From an uncultured Clostridia bacterium (GTDB lineage Bacteria > Bacillota > Clostridia > Christensenellales > Aristaeellaceae), in the NCBI GenBank assembly GCA_934636105.1, contig CAKTZR010000011.1, positions 1 through 64,000 of the forward strand: 64,000 bases of DNA. Reading direction: 5' to 3'. Made by a program: the position numbers and the translations under genes. Each line of letters opens with the position of its first letter. The first letter of the stretch is position 1. The notes under the pieces are model-generated. The model ran no database searches, was not told the DNA's origin, and was given only the letters and a program-made list of their open reading frames with translations. This document shows, one piece after another, positions 31,996 to 41,177 of the stretch.

Positions 31996-32784
31996 TTGCG
32001 CAAATTCATAGCTGCTTTCCTGCTGCTGTTTTCGTTGCTGCCCGTCTGCGCGCTGGGCGAATCGCTTTCCCTGTCGGAGATGGCCGCCGCCGAGGACGCG
32101 GCTTCCCTCTCCTCCGATTTGAGCGCGCCGGAAGCCGCTCAGACGGTCTCCCCCGCCGCGCGGGAGGATTTCATCGACCGCATCCTTTCGCTCGCCCAGA
32201 CGCTGTATACCAAGGCCAACGGCCAGCCCCAGCGCGCGCAGTACAGCGGCGATATCTACATCTGCAAAAACTACACGGTGCATTTGTTCCGCGAAACCTG
32301 CGGCGATTTTCGCATGGCCGAATACCCGGATGTGCCGCTAATCATCCCCAACAACCAGAAAAAGGCGGACTGCGCGCCCTATGTCTACGGCGTGGAATGG
32401 CAGGACGTGCCCGCCAGCGAGGGCAATCCGTTTTACGCCGCGGCGAGCTTCCGCTACGACGATTCGCTCTCCATGGCGGAGAACCGCGAAAAGGCGCGCG
32501 AATTTTTGAAGCAGGTCAAACGCGGCGATTATTTCCAGATGGCCGCGAATTATTACTACGGCGTGGGCGCGCACAGCATGCTGTTCATCGCGGATTACGA
32601 CCCGGAGACGGACAGCGTCCATTGGGCGGATTCCAACATGAAAGGCAAGAGCGTGAACGGCATTCGCTATGCCTATGTGCAGTATGACGCGGTGAAGGAA
32701 ATCGACTGGTTTGTGGATGCGTTCTGCCGCAAGAAATACGGCGCGACGATTTATCGATTGAGGGACGATATCATTTATAAATAA
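31996..32784 (+). CDS. Secreted papain-like (NlpC/P60 or CHAP-like) protein
   Basis: 262 residues. I chose the TTG at 31996 because GAGGTG lies 8 nt upstream and the product then opens with a clean signal peptide (RKFIAAFLLLFSLLPVCALGE). An upstream in-frame ATG at 31957 is inside the -10 TATAAT. The C-terminal half has KKADCAPYVYG, KRGDYFQM, GAHSMLFIADYD and HWADSNMKG, which fit the Cys, His and Asn/Asp order of papain-fold cell wall peptidases or amidases. This would act on peptidoglycan, but the family is not certain. The stop overlaps the first base of a repeat. Confidence 0.65.
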   Translation: MRKFIAAFLLLFSLLPVCALGESLSLSEMAAAEDAASLSSDLSAPEAAQTVSPAAREDFIDRILSLAQTLYTKANGQPQRAQYSGDIYICKNYTVHLFRETCGDFRMAEYPDVPLIIPNNQKKADCAPYVYGVEWQDVPASEGNPFYAAASFRYDDSLSMAENREKAREFLKQVKRGDYFQMAANYYYGVGAHSMLFIADYDPETDSVHWADSNMKGKSVNGIRYAYVQYDAVKEIDWFVDAFCRKKYGATIYRLRDDIIYK

Positions 32785-32982
32785 CTCCTTCCGTCACAAC
32801 TTCGTTGTGCCACCTCCCTCAAGGAGGGAGGCTTATGCTTTAAGCTACGATTTATTTATAAAACAAATATTCTTTGCTATCGCTGTTTTTTTGAATACGA
32901 CATTACTAACAGGTTTGACTCCTTATACCAAACGCCTCCCTCTTAGAGGGAGGTGGCACGCCGTAGGCGTGACGGAAGGAGT
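32784..32982. repeat. Family A repeat, long copy 4
   Basis: A 199-bp element with left module ACTCCTTCCGTCACAAC-TTC-GTTGTG plus CCTCCCTC-AAG-GAGGGAGG, an AT-rich core of about 100 bp, and right module CCTCCCTC-TTA-GAGGGAGG plus CACGCC-GTA-GGCGTG and GACGGAAGGAGT. Confidence 0.8.
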
Positions 32983-33029
32983 TACAAAAACCGCCATCCT
33001 CCGTTTGATCGGAGAATGGCGGTTTCATT

Positions 33030-34370
33030 TTAGTTTTCCAGTTCTTCATAGAACACGCAGCCATGCTTGCCCGTGCGCTTCATTTCATAAAGCGCGGTAT
33101 CCGCTCTGCGCAGCGCTTCCTTATATACATCGCCGTACTGGCAGAAGGTTACGCCCGCGCTGACGGAAATCAGCATCGTCATGTTCGCCACGAGGATCAT
33201 CCGGGGGTTGATCTTCTGAATCTTCTCTTTAATGGCTTCCACGTCGCCGGGATGAATGCCGTCCATCCAGATGACGAACTCATCGCCGCCGAAGCGCGCC
33301 AGAAAATCATCCGCACGAATGCACTCGTGAATCTGCGCCACAAGGTTTTGCAGCGCCATGTCGCCAAGGTCATGGCCGTAGTTGTCGTTGATGCGCTTGA
33401 AATCGTCCACGTCGAGAATCACCAGCGCGCCGTGCATATCCTTGCGCTGGAACATGCGGCCCATGCAAACCTCCAGCGCGCGGCGGTTAGGAATCTGCGT
33501 CAGCGGGTCAAGCTCTGCAATCGTGCGCAGTTCCTTCTGCCGCTGGCTTTGCAGCGCCACATACTGGTTGATGACCGCCGCCAGATAGCGAAGCTCCGAC
33601 GTGCCGCCGGGCGCAATCGCTTCGTCCTGCGAAATGGAGCGGATGTATCTGCGAAGCACCACCGTCACCTGCCGATACAGCAGATACGCCAGACAGATGA
33701 TGGTCAGCTCCTCGAAAATCTCAAAGGCGTTCTGGATGTGCAGCAGGCGGGAGATGCTTTCGGTCTCCGCCATCAGCCTGTCCTCCGTCTGCTCCATCAC
33801 GCCGGTTTCAAACTGGTTCAGCTTTTCGTATATCTTGTTTTTATAGGCGTAATATTCTTCTCCATGCACAATCCGCTCGGTAAGTTCGTTCTTTTCCTCG
33901 CTTGAAAGCTGCCTTTCCTTCAGCGGCAGCCGATATTCCTGCACCTGATGCGGCACGGTTTGAATCGTTCCCCGCGCGTTCACCATCAGCGCAAACGCGT
34001 GAAGCTCCCGCTCGGCCAGTGCGTCGGACAGGGCCAACGCCTGCTTGAGCGTCGTGCAGTCCACATCGTATTGCTCGGCCGTCTCAATCTCCTGCTCGCG
34101 GAGCTGATTGTCGATGATTGCAAAATAGTTCATCAGCGCATCCGCCGAACCCGTCTCCACATAGTTGTTGACATGGAGCGTCAGCTCGTCGGATTGCTGC
34201 CGAAAGACTTTCGACGCATTGTTGCAGGCGATCAGCGCCTGCTGACTGGCGACCGTTTCATTGTATCGCTGGCGAACCAGCCGATTGGTCACGTCAACGC
34301 CGAAGGAAAACAGCAGCACGACGGCGACGACCAATCCGTTGATGAACATCGTACTGACGCCGCGCTTCAT
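33030..34370 (-). CDS. Membrane diguanylate cyclase
   Basis: 446 residues. A first helix (about 9-27) is followed by an outside helical domain of about 190 residues, a second helix (near 220-245, ELTIICLAYLLYRQVTVV) and a C-terminal GGDEF domain (about 285-446). The active site is intact (ARFGGDEFVIW), as is DPLTQIPNRRALE, so it should make cyclic di-GMP from two GTP. An RADD sequence five residues before GGDEF is a product-inhibition I site. The start lies only 3 nt after AGAGG; an in-frame ATG at codon 8 is possible. A run of nine G precedes the gene in the mRNA. Confidence 0.9.
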   Translation of the reverse strand: MKRGVSTMFINGLVVAVVLLFSFGVDVTNRLVRQRYNETVASQQALIACNNASKVFRQQSDELTLHVNNYVETGSADALMNYFAIIDNQLREQEIETAEQYDVDCTTLKQALALSDALAERELHAFALMVNARGTIQTVPHQVQEYRLPLKERQLSSEEKNELTERIVHGEEYYAYKNKIYEKLNQFETGVMEQTEDRLMAETESISRLLHIQNAFEIFEELTIICLAYLLYRQVTVVLRRYIRSISQDEAIAPGGTSELRYLAAVINQYVALQSQRQKELRTIAELDPLTQIPNRRALEVCMGRMFQRKDMHGALVILDVDDFKRINDNYGHDLGDMALQNLVAQIHECIRADDFLARFGGDEFVIWMDGIHPGDVEAIKEKIQKINPRMILVANMTMLISVSAGVTFCQYGDVYKEALRRADTALYEMKRTGKHGCVFYEELEN

Positions 34371-34391
34371 CCTCTTGTCCAGACCGCATCG

Positions 34392-34429
34392 CCCCCCCCC
34401 GCATCCAAAATACCGATTTTTTTATTTTA
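34392..34429 (-). promoter_or_regulatory. Promoter and homopolymer tract before the diguanylate cyclase
   Basis: Minus-strand -10 TAAAAT (34429-34424), with TTGTGT 17 bp upstream. About 20 nt into the transcript lies a tract of nine G (34400-34392), ending 21 bp before the start codon. Confidence 0.5.
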
Positions 34430-34528
34430 CCATTTGTGCGGGCGGAACACAACAAAAATCGACATATTCTGTCAGATTTTTTGAACGAAACACGTCGAAA
34501 ACGTTTTTGTTTTGTTTTTTCTCTAAAT

Positions 34529-36592
34529 TTATTCCGTCACAGCCGTGCGATTCACCGCGTCATACGCCTGTTTGAAGAAGTATTCCTGGCTGCTGAGCGG
34601 CTCGTCGTCCCCCGGCGTCAGGCGGCGATACTGTCCGTCCGCGCCCATCTCGCGCGCCTGCACGTTGTCGTGGAGCATCGTGTCGAACATCGCCAGAATC
34701 CGGGCGCGGATATCCGAATCGATCACCGGGGCAGCGACCTCCACGCGGCGCAGCGTGTTGCGCGTCATGAAGTCGGCAGAGGCGATATACACCTTTGCGC
34801 GCTCCCCGCGGCCAAAAATGTAAATGCGTGAATGCTCCAAAAAGCGCCCGACGATGCTGACGACGCGGATGTTCTCCGTCGCCCCCGGCACGCCAGCAAT
34901 CAGGCAGCAGATGCCGCGCACAACCAACTCAATCTTCACGCCCGCGCAGGAGGCCTCAATCAGCTTGTCGATGATCGCCTTATCCGTCAGCGAGTTGATC
35001 TTCACACCGATATACGCATCCTCGCCTGCCTGCGCGCGCATGATTTCTTCATCCATCATCGTCAGCACCTTGTTTTGCAGGCAGTGCGGCGCAACCAGCA
35101 GGCGGCGCGTCTCATGCACGGTTTCGCCCTTCGCCAGCGCGTTGAACACGGCGTTGGCCTCCTCGCCGATGTCGTGGTTGGCGGTCATCAGGCACAGGTC
35201 GGTGTACAGGCGCGCGGTCTTTTCGTTGTAGTTGCCCGTGCCGATCTGGGTGTAATAGGCGACGCCCGTCTCCTCCCGCCGCGTAATCAGGCAGAGCTTG
35301 GAATGCACTTTGTAGCCGTCCAGCCCGTAAATGACGTTGCAGCCTGCTTCCTCCAATCGGCGGCTCCACTCGATGTTGTTTTCCTCGTCAAAGCGCGCTT
35401 TCAGCTCGACCAGCACCAGCACATCCTTGCCGTTTTCCGCCGCTTCGCACAGCGCTTCGACGACCTTGCTCTGCTTGGCCACGCGGTAGAGCGTCATTTT
35501 AATGGAAACCACGCCGTCGTCGTTGGCGGCCTCGGTCAGCATTTCGAGGAACGGCTTCATGCTCTCATACGGATAGGAAAGCAGCTTGTCCTTTTCCCGA
35601 ATCTGCGCCAGAATCGAGCGCCCGTTGACAAACGACGGGGATTTCTGCGGAATCCGCTTCTGATAAAACAGTTCGCTGCGCTGGCGCAGGAAATCCTGAA
35701 TGCCGAACAGGAACGACAAATCCAGCGGCGTGGCGCTCTGGAACACGTATTCGCGCGGCACATCCATATATTGACACAGCGTATCGACGATGATGCCGTC
35801 CAGCTCGCGGGAAAGCTCCAGCCGCACGGGCGCAAGCCGCTTGCGGCGCTTAATCAGCTCCACCATGAACTCACGGTAATCCAGATCGTCGTCATACAGC
35901 GCATCCGCGTCGATATCGGCGTTCCGCGTCACGCGGATCAGGCTCTTGGCCTTGACGGCGTAGCCCTCGAACACCTTCGGGATAAAATGCAGAATCAGTT
36001 CCTCGGCGAGCATATACGTCTTCTCGCTGGCGGAAACCTCGATCAGCCGCGGGAAAACGCCCGCGTTGCAGGGGATGATGCCCAGCTTATACTTGCCCTT
36101 CTTCCCCTCCAGCACGACCACGGCATAGATATCCTTGTTGCGCAGGAACGGGAACGGCTGGCGGCGGCCCACGATGGAGGGCGAAATCAGCGGCGCGATT
36201 TCCGAATCGAAATAGCGCTCCAGCCGTTCGCTCTCCTGCCGGCCGATCTTGCGGAAATCGACCAGCCGAACGCCCTGCTCCTCCAGCTTTTCCATCAGCC
36301 GGGCATAGACCTCGTCGCGCCGCCCGTTCAGCTCATGCACGCGGGCGATCACCGCGTCGATCTGCTCCTTGGCCGTCATATGCGTCTTGTTTTCGCGCAT
36401 CTTGGGCGAAACGTCGTCCTGATCCACCAGCGAACCGACGCGCACCATGAAAAACTCATCGAGGTTGCTCTGATAGATGGATGCAAAAGAGAGCCGTTCG
36501 CAAAGCGGGGTGTTCTCGTCCTCCGCTTCTTCGAGCACGCGCTCGTTAAACTTGAGCCACGAAAGCTCGCGGTTCATAAAAACGTCGTTCAT
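34529..36592 (-). CDS. ppk: Polyphosphate kinase
   Basis: 687-residue PPK1 that reversibly makes polyphosphate from ATP. The N-terminal domain opens FMNRELSWLKFNERVLEEA; the catalytic phosphohistidine lies in YKVHSKLCLI and the second conserved histidine in LEHSRIYIFGRG; IGTGNYNEKTARLYTD is the usual partner segment. Length is normal. GGAGG precedes the ATG. It fits the phosphate theme at the other end of the window, and its upstream region contains TTTTACG/TTTCACA blocks resembling the Pho-like repeats there. Confidence 0.95.
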   Translation of the reverse strand: MNDVFMNRELSWLKFNERVLEEAEDENTPLCERLSFASIYQSNLDEFFMVRVGSLVDQDDVSPKMRENKTHMTAKEQIDAVIARVHELNGRRDEVYARLMEKLEEQGVRLVDFRKIGRQESERLERYFDSEIAPLISPSIVGRRQPFPFLRNKDIYAVVVLEGKKGKYKLGIIPCNAGVFPRLIEVSASEKTYMLAEELILHFIPKVFEGYAVKAKSLIRVTRNADIDADALYDDDLDYREFMVELIKRRKRLAPVRLELSRELDGIIVDTLCQYMDVPREYVFQSATPLDLSFLFGIQDFLRQRSELFYQKRIPQKSPSFVNGRSILAQIREKDKLLSYPYESMKPFLEMLTEAANDDGVVSIKMTLYRVAKQSKVVEALCEAAENGKDVLVLVELKARFDEENNIEWSRRLEEAGCNVIYGLDGYKVHSKLCLITRREETGVAYYTQIGTGNYNEKTARLYTDLCLMTANHDIGEEANAVFNALAKGETVHETRRLLVAPHCLQNKVLTMMDEEIMRAQAGEDAYIGVKINSLTDKAIIDKLIEASCAGVKIELVVRGICCLIAGVPGATENIRVVSIVGRFLEHSRIYIFGRGERAKVYIASADFMTRNTLRRVEVAAPVIDSDIRARILAMFDTMLHDNVQAREMGADGQYRRLTPGDDEPLSSQEYFFKQAYDAVNRTAVTE

Positions 36593-36639
36593 GGTGGTTC
36601 CTCCCGTTTCTCCGCAGTAGGCTTATAATACCCGTTTGA

Positions 36640-36658
36640 CGTAAAATCTGTGTGAAAA
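36640..36658 (-). promoter_or_regulatory. Pho-like blocks upstream of ppk
   Basis: Minus-strand TTTTCACA and TTTTACG are 11 bp apart, followed by a possible -10 in GGTATTATAAGC. Two blocks only, so weak. The rest of the 305-bp gap 36593-36897 holds a likely ybaB promoter (TATAAT near 36851, plus strand) and no gene. Confidence 0.4.
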
Positions 36659-36897
36659 TCAGTATAAACCTTATTTTATAGTATAGCATATTTGCGATAG
36701 GTTGACCAGCATGGTTTATGCCCTCCCTGCAAAAAACCCCTGCTTTGCGCAGATATTCGGAATTTCCGCACAGAAATAAAGCAGATCGTCTATTTCACTG
36801 ATCGAATTCGGAAAGGCATATTTTCCGCTTTTCATTTCCGTCCGGATGGTGTATAATGAAGGTCGCATGATTTTATGCTCAAGGAGGATTTTTCATT

Positions 36898-37236
36898 ATG
36901 GCAAGAGGCGGTTTCCCCGGCATTCCGGGCGGCAATATGCAGCAGCTCATGCGTCAGGCGCAGAAGATGCAGCAGCAGATGATGAAGGCGCAGGAAGGCC
37001 TGGACGCGCGCGAGTACGAAGGCACGGCCGGCGGCGGCGCGGTTTCCTGCAAGGTCAGCGGCAAGCGTCAGCTTCTCTCCCTGACCATCGACAAGGACGC
37101 GGTCGATCCGGAAGAAGTCGAAATGCTTCAGGATATGATCGTCGCGGCCGTCAACGACGCGCTCAAGAAGGGTGAGGAAACCCGCGAGAGCGAGATGTCC
37201 AAAATCGGCGGCGCCGGCATGGGCGGGATGTTTTAA
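36898..37236 (+). CDS. YbaB/EbfC nucleoid-associated protein
   Basis: 112 residues with the family core MRQAQKMQQQMMKAQEGL, YEGTAGGGAVSCKVSGKRQLLSLTIDKDAVDPEEVEMLQDMIVAAVNDAL, and Gly/Met-rich tails. The dimer binds DNA. It is almost always next to recR, as here (2-bp gap). The usual dnaX upstream is missing from this locus. AAGGAGG precedes the ATG. Confidence 0.95.
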   Translation: MARGGFPGIPGGNMQQLMRQAQKMQQQMMKAQEGLDAREYEGTAGGGAVSCKVSGKRQLLSLTIDKDAVDPEEVEMLQDMIVAAVNDALKKGEETRESEMSKIGGAGMGGMF

Positions 37237-37238
37237 TC

Positions 37239-37838
37239 ATGGCCGGGCAGATTGAACCCATCGCGCGGATGGCGCAGCAGCTTTCCCGCCTGCCCGGTAT
37301 CGGCGCAAAGACCGCGCAGCGGCTGGCGTATCACATCGTCTCCCTGCCGGAAGATCAGGTGCACGAGCTGGCCAGCGCCATCTGGCAGGGCCGCAAAGCG
37401 GTGAAATACTGCTCCATCTGCGGCAACTACACGGTGGAGGATCCCTGCCCGATCTGCGCGGATGAGAAGCGCCACAACGGCGTGATCTGCGTGGTGCGCG
37501 ACCCCCGCGACGTGGCGGCTATGGAGCGCATGCGCGATTTCAAGGGCTGCTATCACGTACTGCACGGCACCATCTCCCCCATGGAGGGCATCGGACCGGA
37601 GGATATCCGCATCCGCGAGCTGCTGGCCCGCGTCGGCAAAGAGGATATCCACGAGGTCATTCTGGCCACCAATCCGGATATCGAGGGCGAAGCAACGGCG
37701 AGCTATATCGCCCGCCTGCTCAAGCCGATGGGCATTCTGGTCACGCGCATCGCGCACGGCCTGCCTGTCGGCGGCGATCTGGAATACACCGACGAGGTGA
37801 CATTAGCCAAGGCGATGGAAGGCCGAACTCAAATGTAA
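37239..37838 (+). CDS. recR: Recombination protein RecR
   Basis: 199 residues. RecR loads RecA at gaps together with RecO and RecF. Visible in order are the helix-hairpin-helix (LSRLPGIGAKTAQRLAYHI), the four-cysteine zinc finger (CSICGNYTVEDPCPIC), and the Toprim domain (ICVVRDPRDVAAMER, EVILATNPDIEGEATASYIA), ending with THG-like RIAHGLPVGGDLEYTDEVTLAKA. Length is standard. A terminator follows directly. Confidence 0.97.
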   Translation: MAGQIEPIARMAQQLSRLPGIGAKTAQRLAYHIVSLPEDQVHELASAIWQGRKAVKYCSICGNYTVEDPCPICADEKRHNGVICVVRDPRDVAAMERMRDFKGCYHVLHGTISPMEGIGPEDIRIRELLARVGKEDIHEVILATNPDIEGEATASYIARLLKPMGILVTRIAHGLPVGGDLEYTDEVTLAKAMEGRTQM

Positions 37839-37872
37839 CAAAAAAGCGTCCGACTTGCTCGGGCGCTTTTTT
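37839..37872 (+). terminator. ybaB-recR terminator
   Basis: GCGTCCGA-CTTGC-TCGGGCGC flanked by A6 and T6, so it can work in both directions. The next 310 bp (37873-38188) are AT-richer and hold no gene that I can support, only the promoter of the HD gene. Confidence 0.85.
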
Positions 37873-38188
37873 GATGAAGAGGAGAAAGAAAGAGAAACAC
37901 CATTCGCAGGCCCTTCTGCGCAAGCGCCCGCGATTCGCGACGGCTCTGCGTTCCGTCGATGAAATTATTATACGGCTTTGCTTTCGATTTGTCAATTTAT
38001 TTTTGCATCATTCGAGTTGCATAATTTCTTTGAAACGCATTTTGAAGATGATTTCATTTCACTTTTGCATTTTATTTTGAATTTAAATCGCATTTTGTCT
38101 TTCAGCCGAACTCGTCTGCTTGACAGCATGGCTCCTCCTCGCTATAATACGAAGCATGCGATTTTATCCAATGAAGGAGTTGTTTTTC

Positions 38189-38764
38189 ATGACCTACGAT
38201 GAGGCTTTTGCCCTGCTGCGCACATACAACAGCGAACCGTTCCACATCACCCACGCGCTCACCGTTTCAAACGTCATGCGCCGAATGGCGAACGATTTGG
38301 GTTATGGCGACGAAGCCGATTTCTGGGCGATTGTCGGCCTTCTGCACGACATCGATTTTGAGCAGTGGCCGAACGAGCACTGCAAGAAGTGCGTCGAGCT
38401 GCTCAAGGACGGCGGCGCGGACGATCGGCTGATTCACGCGGTCGTCTGCCACGGCTACGGTCTGTGCGTCGATGTAAAGCCGGAACACGAGATGGAAAAG
38501 GTGCTCTTTGCCTGCGACGAGCTGACGGGCCTGATCGGCGCATGCGCAAAGATGCGTCCCTCCGGCAGTATCACGGACATGGACCTCAAGAGTCTCAAGA
38601 AGAAATACAAGTCGAAGGGCTTCGCGGCGGGCTGCTCCCGCGAGGTCATCGCGCAGGGCGCAGACATGCTCGGCTGGGAACTGGACGATCTCCTCTCCCG
38701 CACGCTCGAAGCGATGAAGCCCGACGAAGCGATGATCGCCGCGACGGTCGCGGGCTTACAGTAA
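38189..38764 (+). CDS. HD-domain hydrolase
   Basis: 191 residues. ATG 38189 has AAGGAG upstream (MTYDEAFALL). Metal ligands H27/H31 (FHITHAL), HD in LLHDIDFEQWPNEH, H of VCHGYG and a later D in CDELTGLIGA mark a compact HD phosphohydrolase of the type annotated as hydrolase or uncharacterised HDIG protein in Clostridia. The substrate is unknown. Its last 9 bp overlap the end of the convergent DUF4363 gene. Confidence 0.85.
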   Translation: MTYDEAFALLRTYNSEPFHITHALTVSNVMRRMANDLGYGDEADFWAIVGLLHDIDFEQWPNEHCKKCVELLKDGGADDRLIHAVVCHGYGLCVDVKPEHEMEKVLFACDELTGLIGACAKMRPSGSITDMDLKSLKKKYKSKGFAAGCSREVIAQGADMLGWELDDLLSRTLEAMKPDEAMIAATVAGLQ

Positions 38765-39139
38765 ATTCTGCCACGACAGCTCCTGCCGTTCCAAAACGTG
38801 CTCGATGTTTCCCTCCAACTCGCGGGCATACACGAACGCGTCGTCTCTGTCCCCCATCTCCAGCGCTGCAACCAGCCGGGACAGCGTAAAGCGCACGTCG
38901 TCCGTCGCCGTGTGGTTGATAATCAGCTCCGCTTTGGGCGCTTCCGCGTCCCACCACGCGTCCATCTCGTTTGCGCGCTCAAGCCCGCGTTCCATCTCAT
39001 TCTGCCCCAGCAAAAAGAGAAGCTCCTGCGTTCGTGCCATCGCGTCGCTGGTCAGCCTGACCACGGAAATCTGCTCCACCGCGCTGATCAGGCCGAGCAG
39101 CAGAAGCGTCACCGCCATCGTGATGATCTTTTTGCGCAT
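38756..39139 (-). CDS. DUF4363 family protein
   Basis: 127 residues with an N-terminal membrane anchor or uncleaved signal (MRKKIITMAVTLLLLGLISAV) and an outside four-helix-like domain. DUF4363 proteins in Clostridia are usually encoded next to DUF421 membrane proteins, as here with a 1-bp gap. No function is known. Its 3' end overlaps the HD gene tail-to-tail. Confidence 0.75.
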   Translation of the reverse strand: MRKKIITMAVTLLLLGLISAVEQISVVRLTSDAMARTQELLFLLGQNEMERGLERANEMDAWWDAEAPKAELIINHTATDDVRFTLSRLVAALEMGDRDDAFVYARELEGNIEHVLERQELSWQNLL

Positions 39140-39140
39140 G

Positions 39141-39866
39141 TTACCACCTCACCTGCCCCGGTTTGAGCACATCCAGCGTCAGCAGCCGCCCGTCGTCGCC
39201 CTTTTCCTGCACGAGCAGGCTCCCCTGCGTATCCAGCGTCGCAATCAGCACGTCTTTATCCCGTGCAATGCCCTGATCCTGCAAGATTCGCCGCAGCCAC
39301 CCAGGCTCAAGTCCCGCAATGCGCATGCTCCTCTCCTGCATCTGTCCGTCGAGAATCAGCGTCAGCGGAATACCTTCGTATACCTGCGGCAGCTTCATTT
39401 CTCCGCGCGTCGCGGGGCGGTTGTCCGCCGACGGGAACACACTCAACGAGCCGTTTGTTTCCAGCACGACGCTTCCCGCTTCGCCCAGACCGAGCACGCC
39501 GCCGCTCCGCATGCCTTCCATCAAGTCGGATAAATCAAAGCAGAGCTTCGCCAGCTCCTTTTCGCAGATTTTGCCGTCGCGCACCAGCACGCTCGGCCGC
39601 CCGCAGATGATCCGCCGCATTTTCACACTTGCATACGAAAGCGCACTGAGCAGGCTGTGTACCAGCAGCAGCGTTAAAATCGAAACCACGCCGCTGAGCA
39701 GGGGGATTTCCACATCCGCCATCGGCAGCGTCGCCAAATCCGAAATCATCAGCGTGATGACCACTTCATACGGCTGCAGCTGCGCCAGCTGCCGCTTGCC
39801 CATCAGCCGCAGCACCACCGCCGTCACAAAAAAGAGCACAATCGTTCGCAAAAAGCCTGTCAGCAT
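39141..39866 (-). CDS. DUF421 (YetF-like) membrane protein
   Basis: 241 residues. Three N-terminal helices (about 5-22, 35-50 and 57-80) contain the family pattern RLMGKRQLAQLQPYEVVITLMISDLATLPM, followed by cytoplasmic domains with GRPSVLVRDGKI and a late LIATLDTQGSLLVQEK. YetF-type proteins are spore- or stress-related in bacilli, but the biochemical role is unknown. It is paired with DUF4363. Confidence 0.88.
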   Translation of the reverse strand: MLTGFLRTIVLFFVTAVVLRLMGKRQLAQLQPYEVVITLMISDLATLPMADVEIPLLSGVVSILTLLLVHSLLSALSYASVKMRRIICGRPSVLVRDGKICEKELAKLCFDLSDLMEGMRSGGVLGLGEAGSVVLETNGSLSVFPSADNRPATRGEMKLPQVYEGIPLTLILDGQMQERSMRIAGLEPGWLRRILQDQGIARDKDVLIATLDTQGSLLVQEKGDDGRLLTLDVLKPGQVRW

Positions 39867-39916
39867 GTTCCCCTCTCCTTTGGAGATAGGATGTGCCGAC
39901 AGGCTTTTTTTGATGC

Positions 39917-39958
39917 AAAAAAAGCGTCAGCCTCTCGCAAAGCTGACGCAAAATCTTT
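39917..39958. terminator. Bidirectional terminator
   Basis: GCGTCAGC (39924-39931) and GCTGACGC (39942-39949) with seven A on one side and T on the other. Minus-strand use closes the nitroreductase transcript. Confidence 0.8.
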
Positions 39959-40040
39959 TTCTATATACGGTTGGGACACGTGCGAAAAGCTTCCAAGCCT
40001 TTCCACATCTCCGGCGGAAATGGGTGCGGCCTCAGGCCGC

Positions 40041-40757
40041 TTACGCCTTCATCGCATATCCGCCGTCCGTCTTTTTCCAGATGGCGGTGCGTCCGGCCTT
40101 CGCCGCGCCGACAGCAGCATGCAGCATGCAGATGCCGCGATCCAGCGGTGCATATTTCTTATAGAGCACGGTCGTTTCCAAAATCGACACGCTGGTTTTG
40201 TCCGCGACGATCTTCCACGGCTGCTGATTGATCGCGCTGGGCGCAAGGCGCGCCGCGAGCACGGCTTCCTTCTGCCATGCGCCGAGCTGACCGAGCTGCT
40301 CCTCGCTCATGCCGCAGACCTTTTCCAGCTCCTTGCGTTTGGGCGCAAAGGCGGGCAGATTCGCCTTGCCGATAGAAATCACGCAATGCACGGCCTCATC
40401 CGTCTGCAAATCGACGTTGCGGTTGATGATATCCGGGTAGAAACCCGCGCCGAGCCAGCACGTGCCCAGCCCCATCGAAGTGGCTTCCAACACAAGCGCT
40501 TCGCCCATGTAGCCCTCGACCTCCATCGGTGTGCCGCGCTTGGCGATGATGACGGCGTAAACATCCGTGCCCTTGATCTGGCTCTTGAGGCCGGGACCCT
40601 TGAACATGCGGATTTTCACGCCCTGCCAGCTGAGCTTGCGGCAGGTCTCGCCGAGTTTATCCAGCTGCGCCTTATCCGGCGCGGACGTATACTGACGAAC
40701 CGAGCTGCGCGCATAAAGCGCGTCGATCCAATTTTTCTGAATGCCAAGTTCAAACAT
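40041..40757 (-). CDS. Nitroreductase family protein
   Basis: 238 residues. The FMN-binding nitroreductase fold is indicated by ALYARSSVRQYTSAPD at the start (the RRSxR-type motif), GEALVLEATSMGLGTCWLG, and RLAPSAINQQPWKIV late in the sequence. These two half-signatures place it in the group of larger clostridial members (TM1586-like) in which the order is rearranged. Substrate unknown. ATG 40757 has GGGAG 10 nt upstream; the alternative is TTG at 40763. Confidence 0.85.
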   Translation of the reverse strand: MFELGIQKNWIDALYARSSVRQYTSAPDKAQLDKLGETCRKLSWQGVKIRMFKGPGLKSQIKGTDVYAVIIAKRGTPMEVEGYMGEALVLEATSMGLGTCWLGAGFYPDIINRNVDLQTDEAVHCVISIGKANLPAFAPKRKELEKVCGMSEEQLGQLGAWQKEAVLAARLAPSAINQQPWKIVADKTSVSILETTVLYKKYAPLDRGICMLHAAVGAAKAGRTAIWKKTDGGYAMKA

Positions 40758-40870
40758 CTGCAAACCGCTCCCTGTTTCAAAAGGGCAAACGCCCTCAAAT
40801 TCATACGCGTATACTTTATCACGTAAAGCGCATGAATGTCAACGAAAAACGCTGACTCCGTTCAAAAACA

Positions 40871-40910
40871 ACATGGATGCTTCCTCTTACATTCATAAAA
40901 GCATCCATGC
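40871..40910 (-). terminator. Terminator at the edge of the AT-rich island
   Basis: An 11-bp inverted repeat CATGGATGCTT (40872-40882) / AAGCATCCATG (40899-40909), followed on the minus strand by TTGTTTTT. It would end transcripts from the island genes. Confidence 0.7.
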
Positions 40911-40970
40911 TAAGAACCTAGTTGTTCAATTTTCACTTGGAATGTTTCTTTTTTCATTGTAGGAAGGTGT

Positions 40971-41174
40971 TTAATATTTTCTATGAATAAACTCAATGAT
41001 GATGTCCCTAAAAGCATGGACAATTTCAATTATCACCTCATCGCTTACCATTTTACTATTTCCAATCGCTACCATTTCTTTAAACACCCCCAGTTTTTCT
41101 TCTATCTTCTGCACTTTTTGAACTAATTCTGTTGTCTGGATTTCCGCCTGCTTGTTTGTATTCTCTTCTATCAT
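40971..41174 (-). CDS. Small helical protein of unknown function
   Basis: 67 residues, mostly alpha-helical with a heptad pattern (ELVQKVQKIEEKLGVFKEM) and no membrane segment. Not recognised. AAGGAGG lies 10 nt before the ATG but is part of a nested hairpin. Base composition is much lower in GC than the genes outside the island. It is the last gene of the island on this strand. Confidence 0.6.
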   Translation of the reverse strand: MIEENTNKQAEIQTTELVQKVQKIEEKLGVFKEMVAIGNSKMVSDEVIIEIVHAFRDIIIEFIHRKY

Positions 41175-41177
41175 TTA

